This document shows, piece after piece, positions 40,982-53,051 of a stretch of 64,000 bases of DNA. The stretch covers positions 61,034,741-61,098,740 of the forward strand of contig NC_083577.1 of assembly GCF_027579695.1 (NCBI RefSeq), in the 5' to 3' direction. Source of the DNA: Neoarius graeffei (Eukaryota; Chordata; Actinopteri; Siluriformes; Ariidae). How positions within the stretch are numbered: the stretch's first letter is position 1; every line of letters starts with the position of its first letter. A program made the position numbers and the translations under genes. The notes under the pieces were generated by a model that worked only from the letters and a program-made list of their open reading frames with translations, ran no database searches and was not told the DNA's origin.

Positions 40982-42400
40982 CAGTGGTGCTTGAAAGTTT
41001 GTGAACCCTTTAGAATTTTCTATATTTCTGCATAAATATGACCGAAAACATCATCAGATTTTCACACAAGTCCTAAAAGTAGATAAAGAGAACCCAGTTA
41101 AGCAAATGAGACAAAAAATATTATACTTGGTCATTTATTTATTGAGGAAAATGATCCAATATTACATATCTGTGAGTGGCAAAAGTATGTGAACCTCTAG
41201 GATTAGCAGTTAATTTGAAGGTGAAATTAGAGTCAGGTGTTTTCAATCAGTGGGATGACAATCAGGTGTGAGTGGGCACCCTGTTTTATTTAAAGAACAG
41301 GGATCTATCAAAGTCTGATCTTCACAACACATGTTTGTGGAAGTGTATCATGGCCCGAACAAAGGAGATTTCTGAGGACCTCAGAAAAAGCGTTGTTGAT
41401 GCTGATCAGGCTGGAAAAGGTTACAAAACCATCTCTAAAGAGTTTGGACTCCACCAATCCACAGTCAGACAGATTGTGTACAAATGGAGGAAATTCAAGA
41501 CCATTGTTACCCTCCCCAGGAGTGGTTGACCAACAAAGATCACTCTAAGAGCAAGGTGTGTAATAGTCAGCAAGGTCACAAAGGACCCCAGGGCAACTTC
41601 TAAGCAACTGAAGGCCTCTCTCACATTGGCTAATGTTAATGTTCATGAGTCCACCATCAGGAAAACACTGAACAACACTGCATTCCAGCATAAGAACCTT
41701 ATCCCATCTGTGAAACATGGTGGTGGTAGTATCATGGTTTGGGTCTGTTTTGCTGCATCTGGGCCAGGACGACTTGCCATCATTGATGGAACAATGAATT
41801 CTGAATTATACCAGTGAATTCTAAAGGAAAATGTCAGGACATCTGTCCATGAACTGAATCTCAAGAGAAGGTGGGTCATGCAGCAAGACAACGACCCTAA
41901 GCACACAAGTCGTTCTACCAAAGAATGGTTAAAGAAGAATAAAGTTAATGTTTTCGAATGACCAAGTCAAAGTCCTGACCTTAATCCAATCAAAATGTTG
42001 TGGAAGGACCCGAAGCAAGCAGTTCATGTGAGGAAACCCACCAACATCCCAGAGTTGAAGCTGTTCTGTATGGAGGAATGGGCTAAAATTCCTCCAAGCC
42101 GGTGTGCAGGACTGATCAACAGTTACCGGAAATGTTTAGTTGCAGTTATTGCTGCACAAGGGGGTCACACCAAATACTGAAAGCAAAGGTTCACATACTT
42201 TTGCCACTCACAGATATGTAATATTGGATCATTTTCCTCAATAAATAAATGACCAAGCATAATATTTTTGTCTAATTTGTTTAACTGGGTTCTCTTTATC
42301 TACTTTTAGGACTTCTGTGAAAATCTGATGATGTTTTCGGTCATATTTATGCAGAAATATAGAAAATTCTAAAGGGTTCACAAACTTTCAAGCACCACTG
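40982..42400 (+). mobile_element. Tc1-like element, third family, copy 1
   Basis: 1419 bp between TA dinucleotides (40980-40981, 42401-42402). Inverted ends CAGTGGTGCTTGAAAGTTTG are perfect on both sides, and the inverted repeats extend about 200 bp. A second copy is at 55400-56697. Confidence 0.93.
41350..42180 (+). pseudogene. Tc1-like transposase pseudogene, copy 1
   Basis: It starts MARTKEISEDLRKSVVDAD with an N-terminal helix-turn-helix (LHQSTVRQIVYKW). A stop follows LPRSG, another interrupts after MNSELYQ, and a third follows VNVFE. The segment with the first catalytic Asp is deleted between STIRKTLNN and TAFQHKN. QQDNDPKHTSRS keeps the second Asp, but NPIKMLW has Lys in place of the catalytic Glu. 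The C-terminus GGHTKY is intact. Clearly inactive. Confidence 0.9.
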
Positions 42401-42402
42401 TA

Positions 42403-43344
42403 TGTTCAGAGAATGTGTTGATCAGCTTGCTGAGGCTAGAGGGCATGTTTTGATATCTCCATCATCATCTGAGTGGTGAAAAAGTCAACAGTGTCTCGCC
42501 TCAGTTACTCTTGCTTTCATCCAGGACACTTAATAACCACCAGCATTGCAGATGACCCCTCCCAACACTCCCATGGACTATTAATCGGAGCATCCATGCC
42601 TTATCAGGGAAACTACAACAACTTCCTTACCTCAAGCAATCAGCTTCTCAATAGCCTGCTCAAATGGACTAGACTTGACAACACCAAACTAAACAGCACC
42701 CTAAACAGCACTGTACTCGTATCCTAACAGTTTATGTAACTGCTAATTAGAGCCTTTTATATTCAGTACGCCCTTTATATTTAATATCTGATAGATTGAA
42801 TAGGTTTTGCCCAGGTCCTGTTATGCCATGCAGTGTGTTATATATTATGCCAGAGATATGGCCTAATCAAGCCTGAGTTGTGGTTGTGTTCTGCTAGCAG
42901 TCACATTCAAATATATTAATCCCACAGTGATATGTTTGCCAGATGAAATTGTTAAGTGTGAGTCAGCACTGGGGCGCCACTCATTTATTAGATACACCTA
43001 CCTAGTACTTGCACTGCCTGGCCATGTAATCATAGAATGCATATATAAATCATATAGGTCCATTCTGGATATAGCCCATCTGTTTCATTGCACAATTTGT
43101 CACCTCCTACCAAATTCATCAATGAAAATGGAGCACCATTGGACCACCAGTCTGGGTGGTGGATCATTCTGCCTGTAGTGGTACTGACATAAAAGTGGCA
43201 TAGTAGTGTGCAGTGCTGGTAACAGTAGCATGCCAGGGTTTTTAAACACTAAGTATTCTTAGATTATTCGACATGCCATCCTTTTTGAAACACCTTGTAA
43301 GGGGTACAGTTATCTTCTGCATAATTTAAAGTAATATCAATCAT
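42403..43344. other. mostly unique; Tc1-type TIR fragment near 42960-43260
   Basis: CATTTATTAGATACACCTACC near 42980 is a common Tc1-family end. No gene is recognised in the rest. Confidence 0.45.
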
Positions 43345-43520
43345 CCATGGTGGAACGATGGAGCAGTGGATTTCTGTGTAGGTTTCCTCCAGCCTCCCAA
43401 AAAGATGCAAGTTGGTGGACTGGCAATTCAAAATTGACCCTGTGTGTGAATGATGCCTTGCAACAGACTGGTGTTCCATGCATGGTGTATTCCCAGCTGA
43501 TGCCCAGTATTCCCAGAATT
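43345..43520 (+). mobile_element. old SINE relic
   Basis: Weak plus-strand landmarks: GGAGCAGTGG, TTTCCTCCAGCCTCCCAAAAAG and CAAATTGACCC-like. Highly diverged. Confidence 0.5.
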
Positions 43521-43551
43521 TTATTTTATTTTATTTTATTTTTGAGGGGGG

Positions 43552-43745
43552 TAGTTAAGTCTTTATTAATCACATGTATATTAGGGCACAGTGAAATTTT
43601 TTCTCTGCATATGAACACACATACCGAGAGCAATGGGTAGCTGTGCTGCAGCACCCAGGGAGCAATTGATGGTTAGGTGCCTTGCTCAAGGGCACTTCAG
43701 CCATAGATGTAGAGCGGAAAGTGGTATTTATTCACTCCCCACGCC
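43552..43745 (-). mobile_element. SINE tail module (TTCTTC type), reversed
   Basis: It contains GGGCACAGTGAAATTT, ACACATACCGAGAGCAATGG and GGTGCCTTGCTCAAGGGCAC, the reverse of the tail module in the chimeric SINE at 35333-35703. Confidence 0.65.
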
Positions 43746-44012
43746 CACACATTTTTCCTAGGAATCAAATCAATTATTTATTTGTTTGTTTGTTTATTTG
43801 TTCATTTTTTGTACAGGCTCCAAGTCCATTGTCACCATGACCAGGATAAAACAGTTGCTGAACATAAAGAAGATCAAAATGTTAATCATCCTCTAACATA
43901 CTGTAGCCTATCAGTGGTTAGTTTCTGACTACAGGATGGCACTTGTACCAGTATCACACATCTGAGAAGGATCCATCACCCAAATACGAACATAATGCAT
44001 ACAATATGCAGC
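43746..44012. other. stretch without a recognisable gene
   Basis: Includes a short (TTTG)n-like stretch near 43777. Nothing else supported. Confidence 0.45.
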
Positions 44013-44230
44013 ATAGTGGTGCAGTGGTTAGTGTTGTCACCTCACAGAAGAAGAAGATTCTGGGTTCGAGGCCAGTGGCCGAAAGGGGCCTTTCTGTGTG
44101 GAGTTTGCATGTACTCCTCGTGCCTGTGTGGTTTTCCTCTGGGTGCTCCACAGTCCAAAAACATGCAGATTAGGTCACCTGGCCAATCTACATTGCCCAT
44201 TGGTGTGTATATGTACCTGCTACGAGATGA
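44013..44230 (+). mobile_element. SINE copy, diverged and 3'-truncated
   Basis: The head CATAGTGGTGCAGTGGTTAG and box B-like GGTTCGAGGCC are recognisable. The body ends near GTGTATATGTACCTGC. Confidence 0.75.
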
Positions 44231-44974
44231 GGGTTTGGATCCCTCTGGTGGCCTATAATCTTCTTCTTTTGGCTGCTCCTGATTAGGGGTCCCCACAGCG
44301 GATCTTTCGTCTCCATTGCTCCTTGTCTTCCGCATCCTTCTCTACCACACCTGCCACTTTCATGCCCTCTCTCACCACATCCATGTATCTCCTCTTTGGC
44401 CTTCCTTGTTTTCGTGTACCTGACAGCTCCATCCTCAACGTTCTCCTTCCAACATGCTCTGCATCTCTTGATTGATTGATTTGATTGATTGCTTTATTCC
44501 GAACAGTAAAGAAGATATTAAAAAATTAAAAAATTAAAAAATAAAAAATAAAAAATGCAATAATCAAAACATCGTCATAAACAAACAGAATAGCGTAGCC
44601 ACAAGGCAGTAACGTAAAAATGTTTGGAAAGGATTAGGAATAAGTAAATAACATCAAATCCTAACCCTCTATACCATCGCTAATCAAACATCACTTTCTG
44701 CCATAATAAACTATATATACAAAAGAAAACAAAAGCAACAAACAAAAAAGAAAACATACCAACATACCAAGACATACCAACATGGTATAATATCGACCAA
44801 ATCAAATCATATATACAGATACTTATGTTATGCATATATACACACATGCAATACATATATACAGTACATACATATACACATACCTATAACTATACACATA
44901 TCCATACGTACACAGAAACCCATGATATCATAATTATGCATATTATGCATATATATTATATACAATTATGCATA

Positions 44975-45005
<31 letters not shown>

Positions 45006-45372
45006 GGGTGGCACAGTGGTGTAGTGGTTAGCGCTGTCGCCTCACAGCAAGAAGGTCCGGGTTCAAGCCCCGTGGCCGGCGAGGGCCTTTCTGTGCGGAG
45101 TTTGCATGTTCTCCCCGTGTCCGCGTGGGTTTCCTTCGGGTGCTCCGGTTTCCCCCACAGTCCAAAGACATGCAGGTTAGGTTAACTGGTGACTCTAAAT
45201 TGACCGTAAGTGTGAGTGTGAATGGTTGTCTATGTGTCAGCCCTGTGATGACCTGGCGACTTGTCCAGGGTGTACCCTGCCTTTTGCCCATAGTCAGCTG
45301 GGATAGGCTCCAGATTGCCTGCGACCCTGTAGAACAGGATAAAGCGGCTAGAGATAATGAGATGAGAGATGA
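45006..45372 (+). mobile_element. SINE copy next to a (TA)n tract
   Basis: Full head and body, inserted at an ATATAT tract (44976-45004), with ATATATAA resuming after the GATGAGAGATGAG tail. The TSD is obscured by the TA repeat. Confidence 0.9.
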
Positions 45373-45658
45373 GTATATATAATCCTCTTCTCAGGATGTG
45401 CCCATACCATCTCAATCTCATCTCTCTTAGCTTAATTCCCAAGCTCTCCACATGTGCTGTCCCTCTGATGTGCTCGTTCCTCATCCTGTCCAACCTTGTC
45501 ACTCCCATCACAAACCTTAACATCCTCAACTCCGCTACCTCCAACTTTGCCTCCTGTCTCTTCCTTAAGGGTAAGGTCTCCAATCCATACATCACAGCTG
45601 GTCTCACTACTGTCTTATACATCTTACCTTTCACTTTTGCTGGGACTTTCCTATCACA

Positions 45659-46755
45659 TCATCATCATCATTCGGCCTCAAGAGGTTGGAACACCAGCAA
45701 CCACCTTGTATCACACTTCTCGGTTGTTCATTGCACTCCCCAAGTCCGACCTTTGCATCCCCGAGTCCCTCACGATGATGTCGGGGAAGGTCATTCTTCT
45801 TGAGTGGATGCGGCCGCTTGGTTTCCAGAGTAGAATTGACTGGATCACTTCACCCGTTGTACGATGACAGTGACCGGCAAATTGGAGGCATCGCTTTGTC
45901 TGGTAAATAGGTGGAATGTTTCCGTAGATGCGCTCACGTGTGGCATGCTCTGACCAATGAATGTTTTGGACATGTCAAAGCAAGTTGGTATATGCGCCAT
46001 CTAGCCGTTGTTGTTGACGCATGGTTAGCATCCATGTCGCAGATCCGTAGAGGAGGACTGGCTTGATCAACGTGTGAAACAAGCTGAGTTTCTGGTCATT
46101 AGCCAGGCTAGAGTTCCATATGTGGTTACAAGCTGCCCACGCTAATGCCTTATGGGTCTTCGTGTCCCTTTCTGAGTTCACGATATAAGACCCAAGGTAT
46201 CTGAAGTCTTCGACTTGCTTGATGGTTGCACCTGCCAGCGATCGTAGGTGACAGTTCATGGTTGTAGAGATGTACTCAGTTTTACTCTCGTTACAGTGTA
46301 GCCCCACTAGTTTTGCCACCTTTTCAAGGGACTGTAGAAGGGATTCTGCATTCTCAACAAGATCTGATAACAAGGCGAGATCATCTGTGAAGTCAAGATC
46401 CGTGAGATACCTTGCAGGGTGCCTCCGACTACGCATAGGATGGATTTGTAGGCCCTTGTTGTTGATAGTATCTACTGAGAGGTGAAGAATATAGTCCAGC
46501 ACAATGATGAAAAGAAATGGCACCAGGGTATCACCCTGAAGGACTCCTGCTTCAATACCAATGAATGGTGTTTCGCCGTCTGATGTTATAACTGTGGCCT
46601 TGATGTTTATGTACAGTAACGATAGGTTGTGGGATACCGTAGAGGGGAAAAATGGTAAACATGGCGTCTCTAGTGATGGAGTCAAACGCCTTTCGAAAGT
46701 CTACAAAACAGATGGTGAATTCCTTATTCAGCCTCTTCATTTCCTCTATTACAAA
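45659..46755 (-). mobile_element. non-LTR retrotransposon inserted in the RTE-like LINE
   Basis: A perfect 12-bp TSD, TTTCCTATCACA, lies at 45647-45658 and 46756-46767. The 3' end (low coordinate, minus strand) is an (ATG)n-type simple tail. It is 5'-truncated. The RT coding part is described separately. Confidence 0.9.
45975..46740 (-). pseudogene. LINE reverse transcriptase fragment
   Basis: An upstream frame (46740 downward) reads KEFTICFVDFRKAFDSITRD, containing the RT palm Asp (FVDFRKAFDS). After a frameshift near 46600-46640 a 236-residue ORF continues with GIEAGVLQGDTLVPFLF, then LDFTDDLALLSD, the FxDD form of the catalytic YxDD box, then DDFRYLGS-like VEDFRYLGSYI and LLYGSATWML. It is the palm and thumb of a non-LTR RT. 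A further C-terminal stretch extends toward 45670 in another frame (HATRERIYGNIPP, LQFAGHCHR). Endonuclease missing. Dead through truncation and frameshifts. I cannot name the clade with confidence. Confidence 0.85.
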
Positions 46756-47034
46756 TTTCCTATCACAAATTACTCCCGAAATCCTTCTCCAACTGCTTCA
46801 CCCTGCCTGCACTCTCTTTCTCACCTCACTATCGTAGCCCCCATTTTCCTGCACAGTTGACCCCAGGTAGTTGAATTCACCAACTTTCTTTACGTCTACT
46901 CCTTGCATCTTCACTACACTCTCTCTGATGTGCTATAATCACCCAAGAGAACTCAAAGAAGCTAGCTTCTTGGATTGCTGACCCTCAAATATGAGGATGG
47001 CAGGAGACAGACTTGGAATGGGAGTGAAATGACA

Positions 47035-47274
47035 ATCCATCCATTATCTGTAGCTGCTTATCCTGTTCTACAGGGTCGCAGGCAAGCTGGAGCCTATCCC
47101 AGCTGACTATGGGCGAGAGGCGGGGTACACCCTGGACAAGTCGCCAGGTTATCACAGGGCTGACACACAGAGACAAACAACCATTCACACTTACGGTCAA
47201 TTTAGAGCCACCAATTAACCTAACCTGCATGTCTTTGGACTGCGGGGGAAACCGGAGCACCCGGAGGAAACCCA
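47035..47274 (-). mobile_element. SINE, head missing
   Basis: Reverse copy from CCATCCATTATCTGTAGC to CGGAGGAAACCCA. It is followed by a repeat of the flank GTGAAATGACAATCCATCC that also precedes it. Confidence 0.85.
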
Positions 47275-47286
47275 GTGAAATGACAA

Positions 47287-47638
47287 TCCATCCATTATCT
47301 GTAGCCGCTTTATCCTGTTCTACAGGGTCGCAGGCAAGCTGGAGCCTATCCCAGCTGACTACGGGCGAAAGGCGGGGTACACCCTGGACAAGTCGCCAGG
47401 TCATCACAGGGCTGACACATAGACACAGACAACCATTCACATTCACACCTACGGTCAATTTAGAGTCACCAGTTAACCTAACCTGCATGTCTTTGGACTG
47501 CGGGGGAAACCGGAGCACCCGGAGGAAACCCACGCGGACACCATGCAAACTCTGCACAGAAAGGCCCTCGCTGTCCACGGGGCTCGAACCTGGACCTTCT
47601 TGCTGTGAAGCAACAGTGCTAACCACTACACCGCCGTG
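47287..47638 (-). mobile_element. SINE copy adjoining the previous one
   Basis: Near full-length reverse copy ending ACCACTACACCGCCGTGC. The shared GTGAAATGACAATCCATCC at 47021 and 47275 suggests duplication or nested insertion of the pair. Confidence 0.88.
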
Positions 47639-47640
47639 CA

Positions 47641-49000
47641 TACAGTAGTAGACTAATAAATGGTCTATAATAAAATTGTAGCTGCAAAAATGTACGTCTA
47701 TCCTGGAGGATGCAGCTGATAAAATGGGTTATGGGCGTATCTACCGTACAAGGAGTGACTAGTAGTGAATTTCTCCTGACTAGACATGTGTGTAAGTGTG
47801 TGTGTGTGAGAGAGAGAGAGAGAAAGAGAGAGGAGGACAGTGCAGCACTTGGGCGCTAACTGAAGCGATGCCTACAGAGCGAACCGTTATTGAGTGAGTC
47901 CACAGCACCAACTGTCTCTCCATGATCTCTCCAAAGATGGTAGCAGCTCACACCTCTGCTCATTCCTCCGCATCTGCAGAATGGATAACCTGCCTCGACA
48001 AGCGGTAAGCTGCATTAATTACAGTGTCATTTATTATTATTATTATTATTTTTTTTTTTATCACAGTGCTTTTCCACCCGTGTGTTCACGCTTTGTCACG
48101 GTGTGTGTGTGATGTTACTCTGCTAACGTTACTCACTAGCCTATGCATGAATCATAATAATTAGAAACAACATAACAGTTGACCCACTAGCCCAGTGTTT
48201 ATCCAGAAACCATGTTTGTGTCAGAGGAAGCCTGGAATGAAACAATGTGTCGGGTTGGGGATGCGGTCGCAGCCCTCACGTCTTCACACCTCTCGACGTC
48301 GCACACCTTACGAGTCATAATTCAGCCTTCCTTCATCCCATTTTCCTGCTCCATTCGGTGTTTTATTTTTAAACAAAGATATATTTTCGCGTTTAGGATA
48401 TTACTGAGAATAAAACCCCAAACAGGAAGTGATGTTTAAAGGGACATGTATGGAACCTGAGGCAGCGTGGCAGTGACAGTAATACTGCAGACTCATTCAT
48501 GTTCCTGCCCTGTGTGTGCAAGCTGTACAACAAGGTATAGATCGAGTCTGTCTGTAGGTTTCTTTCTGCTCTCATTTTATTTAGTGCCTCATAAGGATGT
48601 GGCTCTGTATTCATTTCTCAATATCAGCTCTCTCATTTAAACTTTATCTCTGGTCAGTTCCTCACAAGCTGCCTGTCCATCATATATTCCTGAGAAACAG
48701 ACCATTATTGTGTTATTATTATTATTATTATTACTACTACTACATGATTATCGATTACTGTAGCTTTCCTAATGTGCTTATAGCGCACGCAGAGCTCATT
48801 TCTGCCAAATTAATGAGCTCCAGTCCATCCATGGTCAGCTTTAATGGATGTATTATCCTCGAGCAAATCAATATATGCGCAGTTTCACACAAGGATGTTG
48901 AGAATAAGGCAGAGCCACGCCTCAGATGCCCTCACCCCTTCCTCAGATCACTGGGCACAGAGTCAAAACATTTTCTGAGTCTCCTCAGTTTTCTAAAAAT
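47641..49000. other. largest SINE-free unique stretch; weak first-exon candidate at 47937-48003
   Basis: It contains GT/GA repeats (47794-47832), (TTA)n (48031-48050) and (ATT)n (48713-48733). An ATG at 47979 reads MDNLPRQA and runs into GCG|GTAAGCTG, a good splice donor, in a locally GC-balanced context. An alternative ATG at 47937 shares the donor. I recognise no protein and see no acceptor partner, so a host 5' exon here is only a possibility. Confidence 0.3.
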
Positions 49001-49013
49001 CATATTTGATTGG

Positions 49014-49369
49014 GGGCGGCACGGTGGTTAGCGCTGTCACCTCACAGCAAGAAGGTCCGGGTTCAAGCCCCGTGGGCCTTTCTGTGTGGAGTTTGCATGT
49101 TCTCCCCGTGTCTGCGTGGGTTTCCTCCGGGTGCTCCGGTTTCCTCCACAGTCCAAAGACATGCAAGTTAGGTTAACTGGTGACTCTAAATTGACCGTAG
49201 GTGTGAATGTGAGTGTGAATGGGTGTCTATGTGTCAGCCCTGTGATGACCTGGCGACTTGTCCAGGGTGTACCCAGCCTTTTGCCCGTAGTCAGCTGGGA
49301 TAGGCTCCAGCTTGCCTGCGACCTTGTAGAACAGGATAAAGCGGCTAGAGATAATGAGATGAGATGAGA
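49014..49369 (+). mobile_element. SINE copy with small head deletion
   Basis: GGGGCGGCACGGTGGTTAGCG lacks the usual TGTAG of box A. The body and GAGATGAGATGAG tail are intact. Confidence 0.9.
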
Positions 49370-49423
49370 TGTTGAATGGATGTTTGTTTACTAGTTTTCT
49401 AGCAAAATACAGTGACAGGAGTA

Positions 49424-49764
49424 TATATCCATCCATCATCTGTAGCTGCTTATCCTGTCCTTCAGGCAAGCTGGAGCCTATCCCAGCTGACTATGGGCGA
49501 GAGGCAGGGTACACCCTGGACAAGTCGCCAGGTCATCGCAGGGCTGACACAGACAACCATTCACACTCACATTCACTTTAGATCCACCAATTAGCCTAAC
49601 CTGCATGTCTTTGGTGGAAACCGGAGCACCCGGAGGAAACCCACGCAGACACGGGGAGAACATGCAAACTCCACAGAGAAAGGCCCATGTCAGCCACTGG
49701 GCTCAAACCCAGGACCTTCTTGCTGTGAGGCGACAGCGCTAACTACTACACCACCATGCCGCCC
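49424..49764 (-). mobile_element. SINE copy with 14-bp TSD
   Basis: TSD CAGTGACAGGAGTA at 49410-49423 and 49765-49778. The tail is of the GATGG type (reversed CCATCCATCATCTG). Confidence 0.95.
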
Positions 49765-49884
49765 CAGTGACAGGAGTAGTGTAGATTAAATTTTATTAGA
49801 TAGCTATATATTAGACAAGATATTGTGACACCACAAGTGGTGACAACATGAAAAGTAGAGATAACCCTCACATAATCAGGGTTA

Positions 49885-50760
49885 ATAGGGGAGAGCGGGG
49901 AGACTTAGGACGAGGGAGACTTGGGACAGTTTGTATTCCCATAAATTCATTTCAACCAGTCAGGTTTTAGATTACATCAGAAGTTAGATGTTGCCTCTTA
50001 GAGTAACCTACTTCCTTTGGAGTCAGGAAGCTGGACACTGCGGTAAGGTCTGTGCAGTTCAATATTTTTGTCAATCAAAGTGTGGATTTTCTACTTTGTA
50101 GTCCACCTCCATTCTATGGTGTAATGTATGCTGGTGAATTCAGGATTTGTTAGGAATTAAAGTATGTAGCCTAGAGTTACCATATATAGTATTATTTATT
50201 CAACTTCAATTCTGGAGAAAAGCATTAAAGGATTTTTTTATTTATTTTTTTCAAAATGGCCAATACCGAGTTTCTCAAAAGCATCGCAGCACAAACATCA
50301 TCGTTAAATGGTAGAGCAAGCAGCCCAGGGAATGCTCTCTCTCCAAGTTAAGATGCTCTTAGCATTAAGAGGTTTTTGGGAAACCCACCTCTGATGGGGA
50401 GAGTTGGGACAGTTCATGTGCCAGGTTTTTTCTTGTGGTTTAGAAATGCAATTTTAAAAAAAAAATTTTGTTAAAAAAGTGCACGTGTATTTGCTTGAGG
50501 ATGAAGCTTATTTCATTCCTTCTTGAGAGTGGAACTGTTTTGTCTCATCTGGTTTTGGGTAAACTGACATTTTTCTATTGCTATACCAGCATTGTATATT
50601 CATATAGTTCATATATTACAAGTTTTGATAATAAATAAAAATTAAACATGTAGGCCTAGGTATTTTATTTTTATTCCATGTCTCCCCACTTTGTCCCAAG
50701 TCTCCCAACATAATGCCCCATATCTTCCCTCAATGTCCTATGTCTCCCTTTAAAAAATAA
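49885..50760 (+). repeat. GGGGAGACTTGGGACA dispersed repeat, copy 2
   Basis: Partner of 29274-30355. It begins GGGGAGAGCGGGGAGACTTAG and ends with reversed echoes, TCTCCCCACTTTGTCCCAAG and TCTCCC repeats (50683-50748), so the outer ends are inverted copies of the same GGGAGACTTGGGAC-type motif. That suggests a TIR-like element. Non-coding. Confidence 0.75.
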
Positions 50761-50950
50761 TGACAGAAAAATTGAAGTCTGAAGGCCAGTACATATATGT
50801 GACAAGCTGAGAAACTAATGTTATGGTAAGAGGGTACTGTACAGTAAATACTCTCTAATGCAATATGAATGTGATGCTACTTGCAAAGAATTTAACACGG
50901 TCTACAAAAGCCGAAAACTTGTTCAAAGTGTCCCTGCTTTACCCTATATA

Positions 50951-51478
50951 CCTTACCGTTCAAAAGTTTGGGGTCACCCAGACAATTTTGTGTTTTCCAT
51001 GAAAAGTCACACTTTTATTTACCACCATAAGTTGTAAAATGAATAGAAAATATAGGCAAGACATTTTTCTGGCCATTTTGAGCATTTAATCGACCCCACA
51101 AATGTGATGCTCCAGAAACTCAATCTGCTCAAAGGAAGGTCAGTTTTATAGCTTCTCTAAAGAGCTCAACTGTTTTCAGCTGTGCTAACATGATTGTACA
51201 AGGGTTTTCTAATCATCCATTAGCCTTCTGAGGCAATGAGCAAACACATTGTACCATTAGAACACTGGAGTGAGAGTTGCTGGAAATGGGCCTCTATACA
51301 CCTATGGAGATATTGCACCAAAAACCAGACATTTGCAGCTAGAATAGTCATTTACCACATTAGCAATGTATAGAGTGTATTTCTGATTAGTTTAAAGTGA
51401 TCTTCATTGAAAAGAACAGTGCTTTTCTTTCAAAAATAAGGACATTTCAAAGTGACCCAAAACTTTTGAATGGTAGTG
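50951..51478. mobile_element. Tc1-type MITE, uninterrupted copy (528 bp)
   Basis: The ends contain GTTCAAAAGTTTGGGGTCAC and, reversed, ATTCAAAAGTTTTGGGTCAC, with TA at 51479-51480. It matches both halves of 5673-7805 and gives the empty site of the Academ-like insertion there. Confidence 0.9.
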
Positions 51479-51480
51479 TA

Positions 51481-52484
51481 GTGGCATAGACTACCCCAGC
51501 TGTCTGCTTATGCTGGGATCAGACTAGATGATATTTTCTGTCTTTCACAATGATCACTACGTCAGATTATTCTTGCCATGTCTTGGTTGGGAGATTGGCA
51601 CCACTACAAGTTTGACCCCAACCTATCATCGTTCCTCAGGTGAAGAAATTTTCAATCATGGCTACAGAAGGAACGACAAGGAACATGTTATCGGAATTGT
51701 CAAACTAGGCAAGAAAATACAAAAAAAATTCTGACATGCTATATTTTTGTTGTGGTGTTGCTGTTCTTTGATTATGTTACACTACAAGGCCCGTTCATGT
51801 TTGGGCCTGATGCTGGATATTTGTCAGCCACAATAAAATTGTGTCGAAATTGGGCTGAATTTGTGTAATCTGGTCCTTGCATTAGTGTCTGAGGTAGATG
51901 TTTACAAAAATGTTGTGAATAGTTTAAAGCTGTAGGATATAAGATTGCTGGAATTTCACTCTTTCTGTGGGGAGAAAATGCAAAAATACTATTGGAAGCT
52001 ATATGTGGAGCATTTTCTGACATGCATTGTTCTGTGTCCTTGTCCAATGTGTGGATTCATAAAAGCGGCTGCCTTACAAAACAAAAACAAAAACAAAAAA
52101 CCCTGCATTGTATGCACTTAATGAGATGGATCAATAATAATGACACTGTAGGTGTAGTACTGTATTATTTAGTAGTGTAGCACATCTGGAAGTACAGGAA
52201 GACACACAAAAGCTCTGGTTAGTCACTAGTTGTGTGTATTAATGCAGCAGCTAAACCAGTTTAGAGAATAAATAAATACAGATTTGTCAAAATTACAGAC
52301 ACCAAAAGTGAACAGACATATTGATCATCTTGCTGTTGCTTAATTTAACTGAGCTTGAAATGCAGAAGTACACATGACTCCTCAAACACACCTTGGTATC
52401 ACTAGCTAACTGGCTAAAACAGCTTAAAAGTGGCTAATAATACGAATGCCCCAAGAAGAGGTTCATAGTAAATTAGAGAACAAA
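51481..52484. other. stretch without a recognisable gene
   Basis: AT-rich, with a short (AAAAC)n near 52079-52099. No supported feature. Confidence 0.45.
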
Positions 52485-52671
52485 TACAAACCCCATTTCC
52501 AGAAAAATTGGGATATTTTCCAAAATGCAATAAAAACAAAAATTTGTGATTTTTTTTAAAATTCACGTGAACCTTTATTTAAGTGACAAAAGCACAAAGA
52601 AAATATTTTCAATAGTTTTACTGACCAACTTAATTGTATTTTTGTATTTAATGAGGTTAGAATTTGATGCC

Positions 52672-53051
52672 GGCAGCAGGGTGGTGTAGTGGTTAGCACT
52701 GTCGCCTCACAGCAAGAAGGTCCGGGTTCGAGCCCCGTGGCCGGCGAGAGGGCCTTTCTGTGGAGTTTGCATGTTCTCCCCGTGTCCGTGTGGGTTTCCT
52801 CCGGGTGCTCCGGTTTCCCCCGCAGTCCAAAGACATGCAGGTTAGGTTAACTGGTGACTCTAAATTGACCGTAGGTGTGAATGTGAGTGTGAATGGTTGT
52901 CTGTGTCTATGTGTCAGCCCTGTGATGACCTGGCGACTTGTCCAGGGTCCCCCGTACCCCGCCTTTCACCCGTAGTCAGCTGGGATAGGCTCCAGCTTGC
53001 CTGCGACCCTGTAGAACAGGATAAAGCGGCTAGAGATAATGAGATGAGATG
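52672..53051 (+). mobile_element. SINE copy nested in Tc1/mariner-like element
   Basis: 13-bp TSD AGAATTTGATGCC at 52659-52671 and 53052-53064. Tail GAGATGAGATG. Confidence 0.95.

Larger units (their letters stand above)
44255..46935 (-). mobile_element. RTE-like LINE, split by LINE 45659-46755 and other inserts
   Basis: Minus-strand coding fragments lie at 45386-45658 and 46756-46935, and a 3' non-coding part at 44255-44465 (GGGGTCCCCACAGCGGATC reversed). The protein pieces read KMYKTVVRPAVMYGLETL, EVAELRMLRFVMGVTRLDR and LREMRLRWYGHILRR, and upstream VDVKKVGEFNYLGSTVQENG. This is the RT C-terminal region typical of RTE-type elements. An AT-rich, simple-repeat block (44466-45004) and a SINE (45006-45372) interrupt the 3' part. 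Confidence 0.8.
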
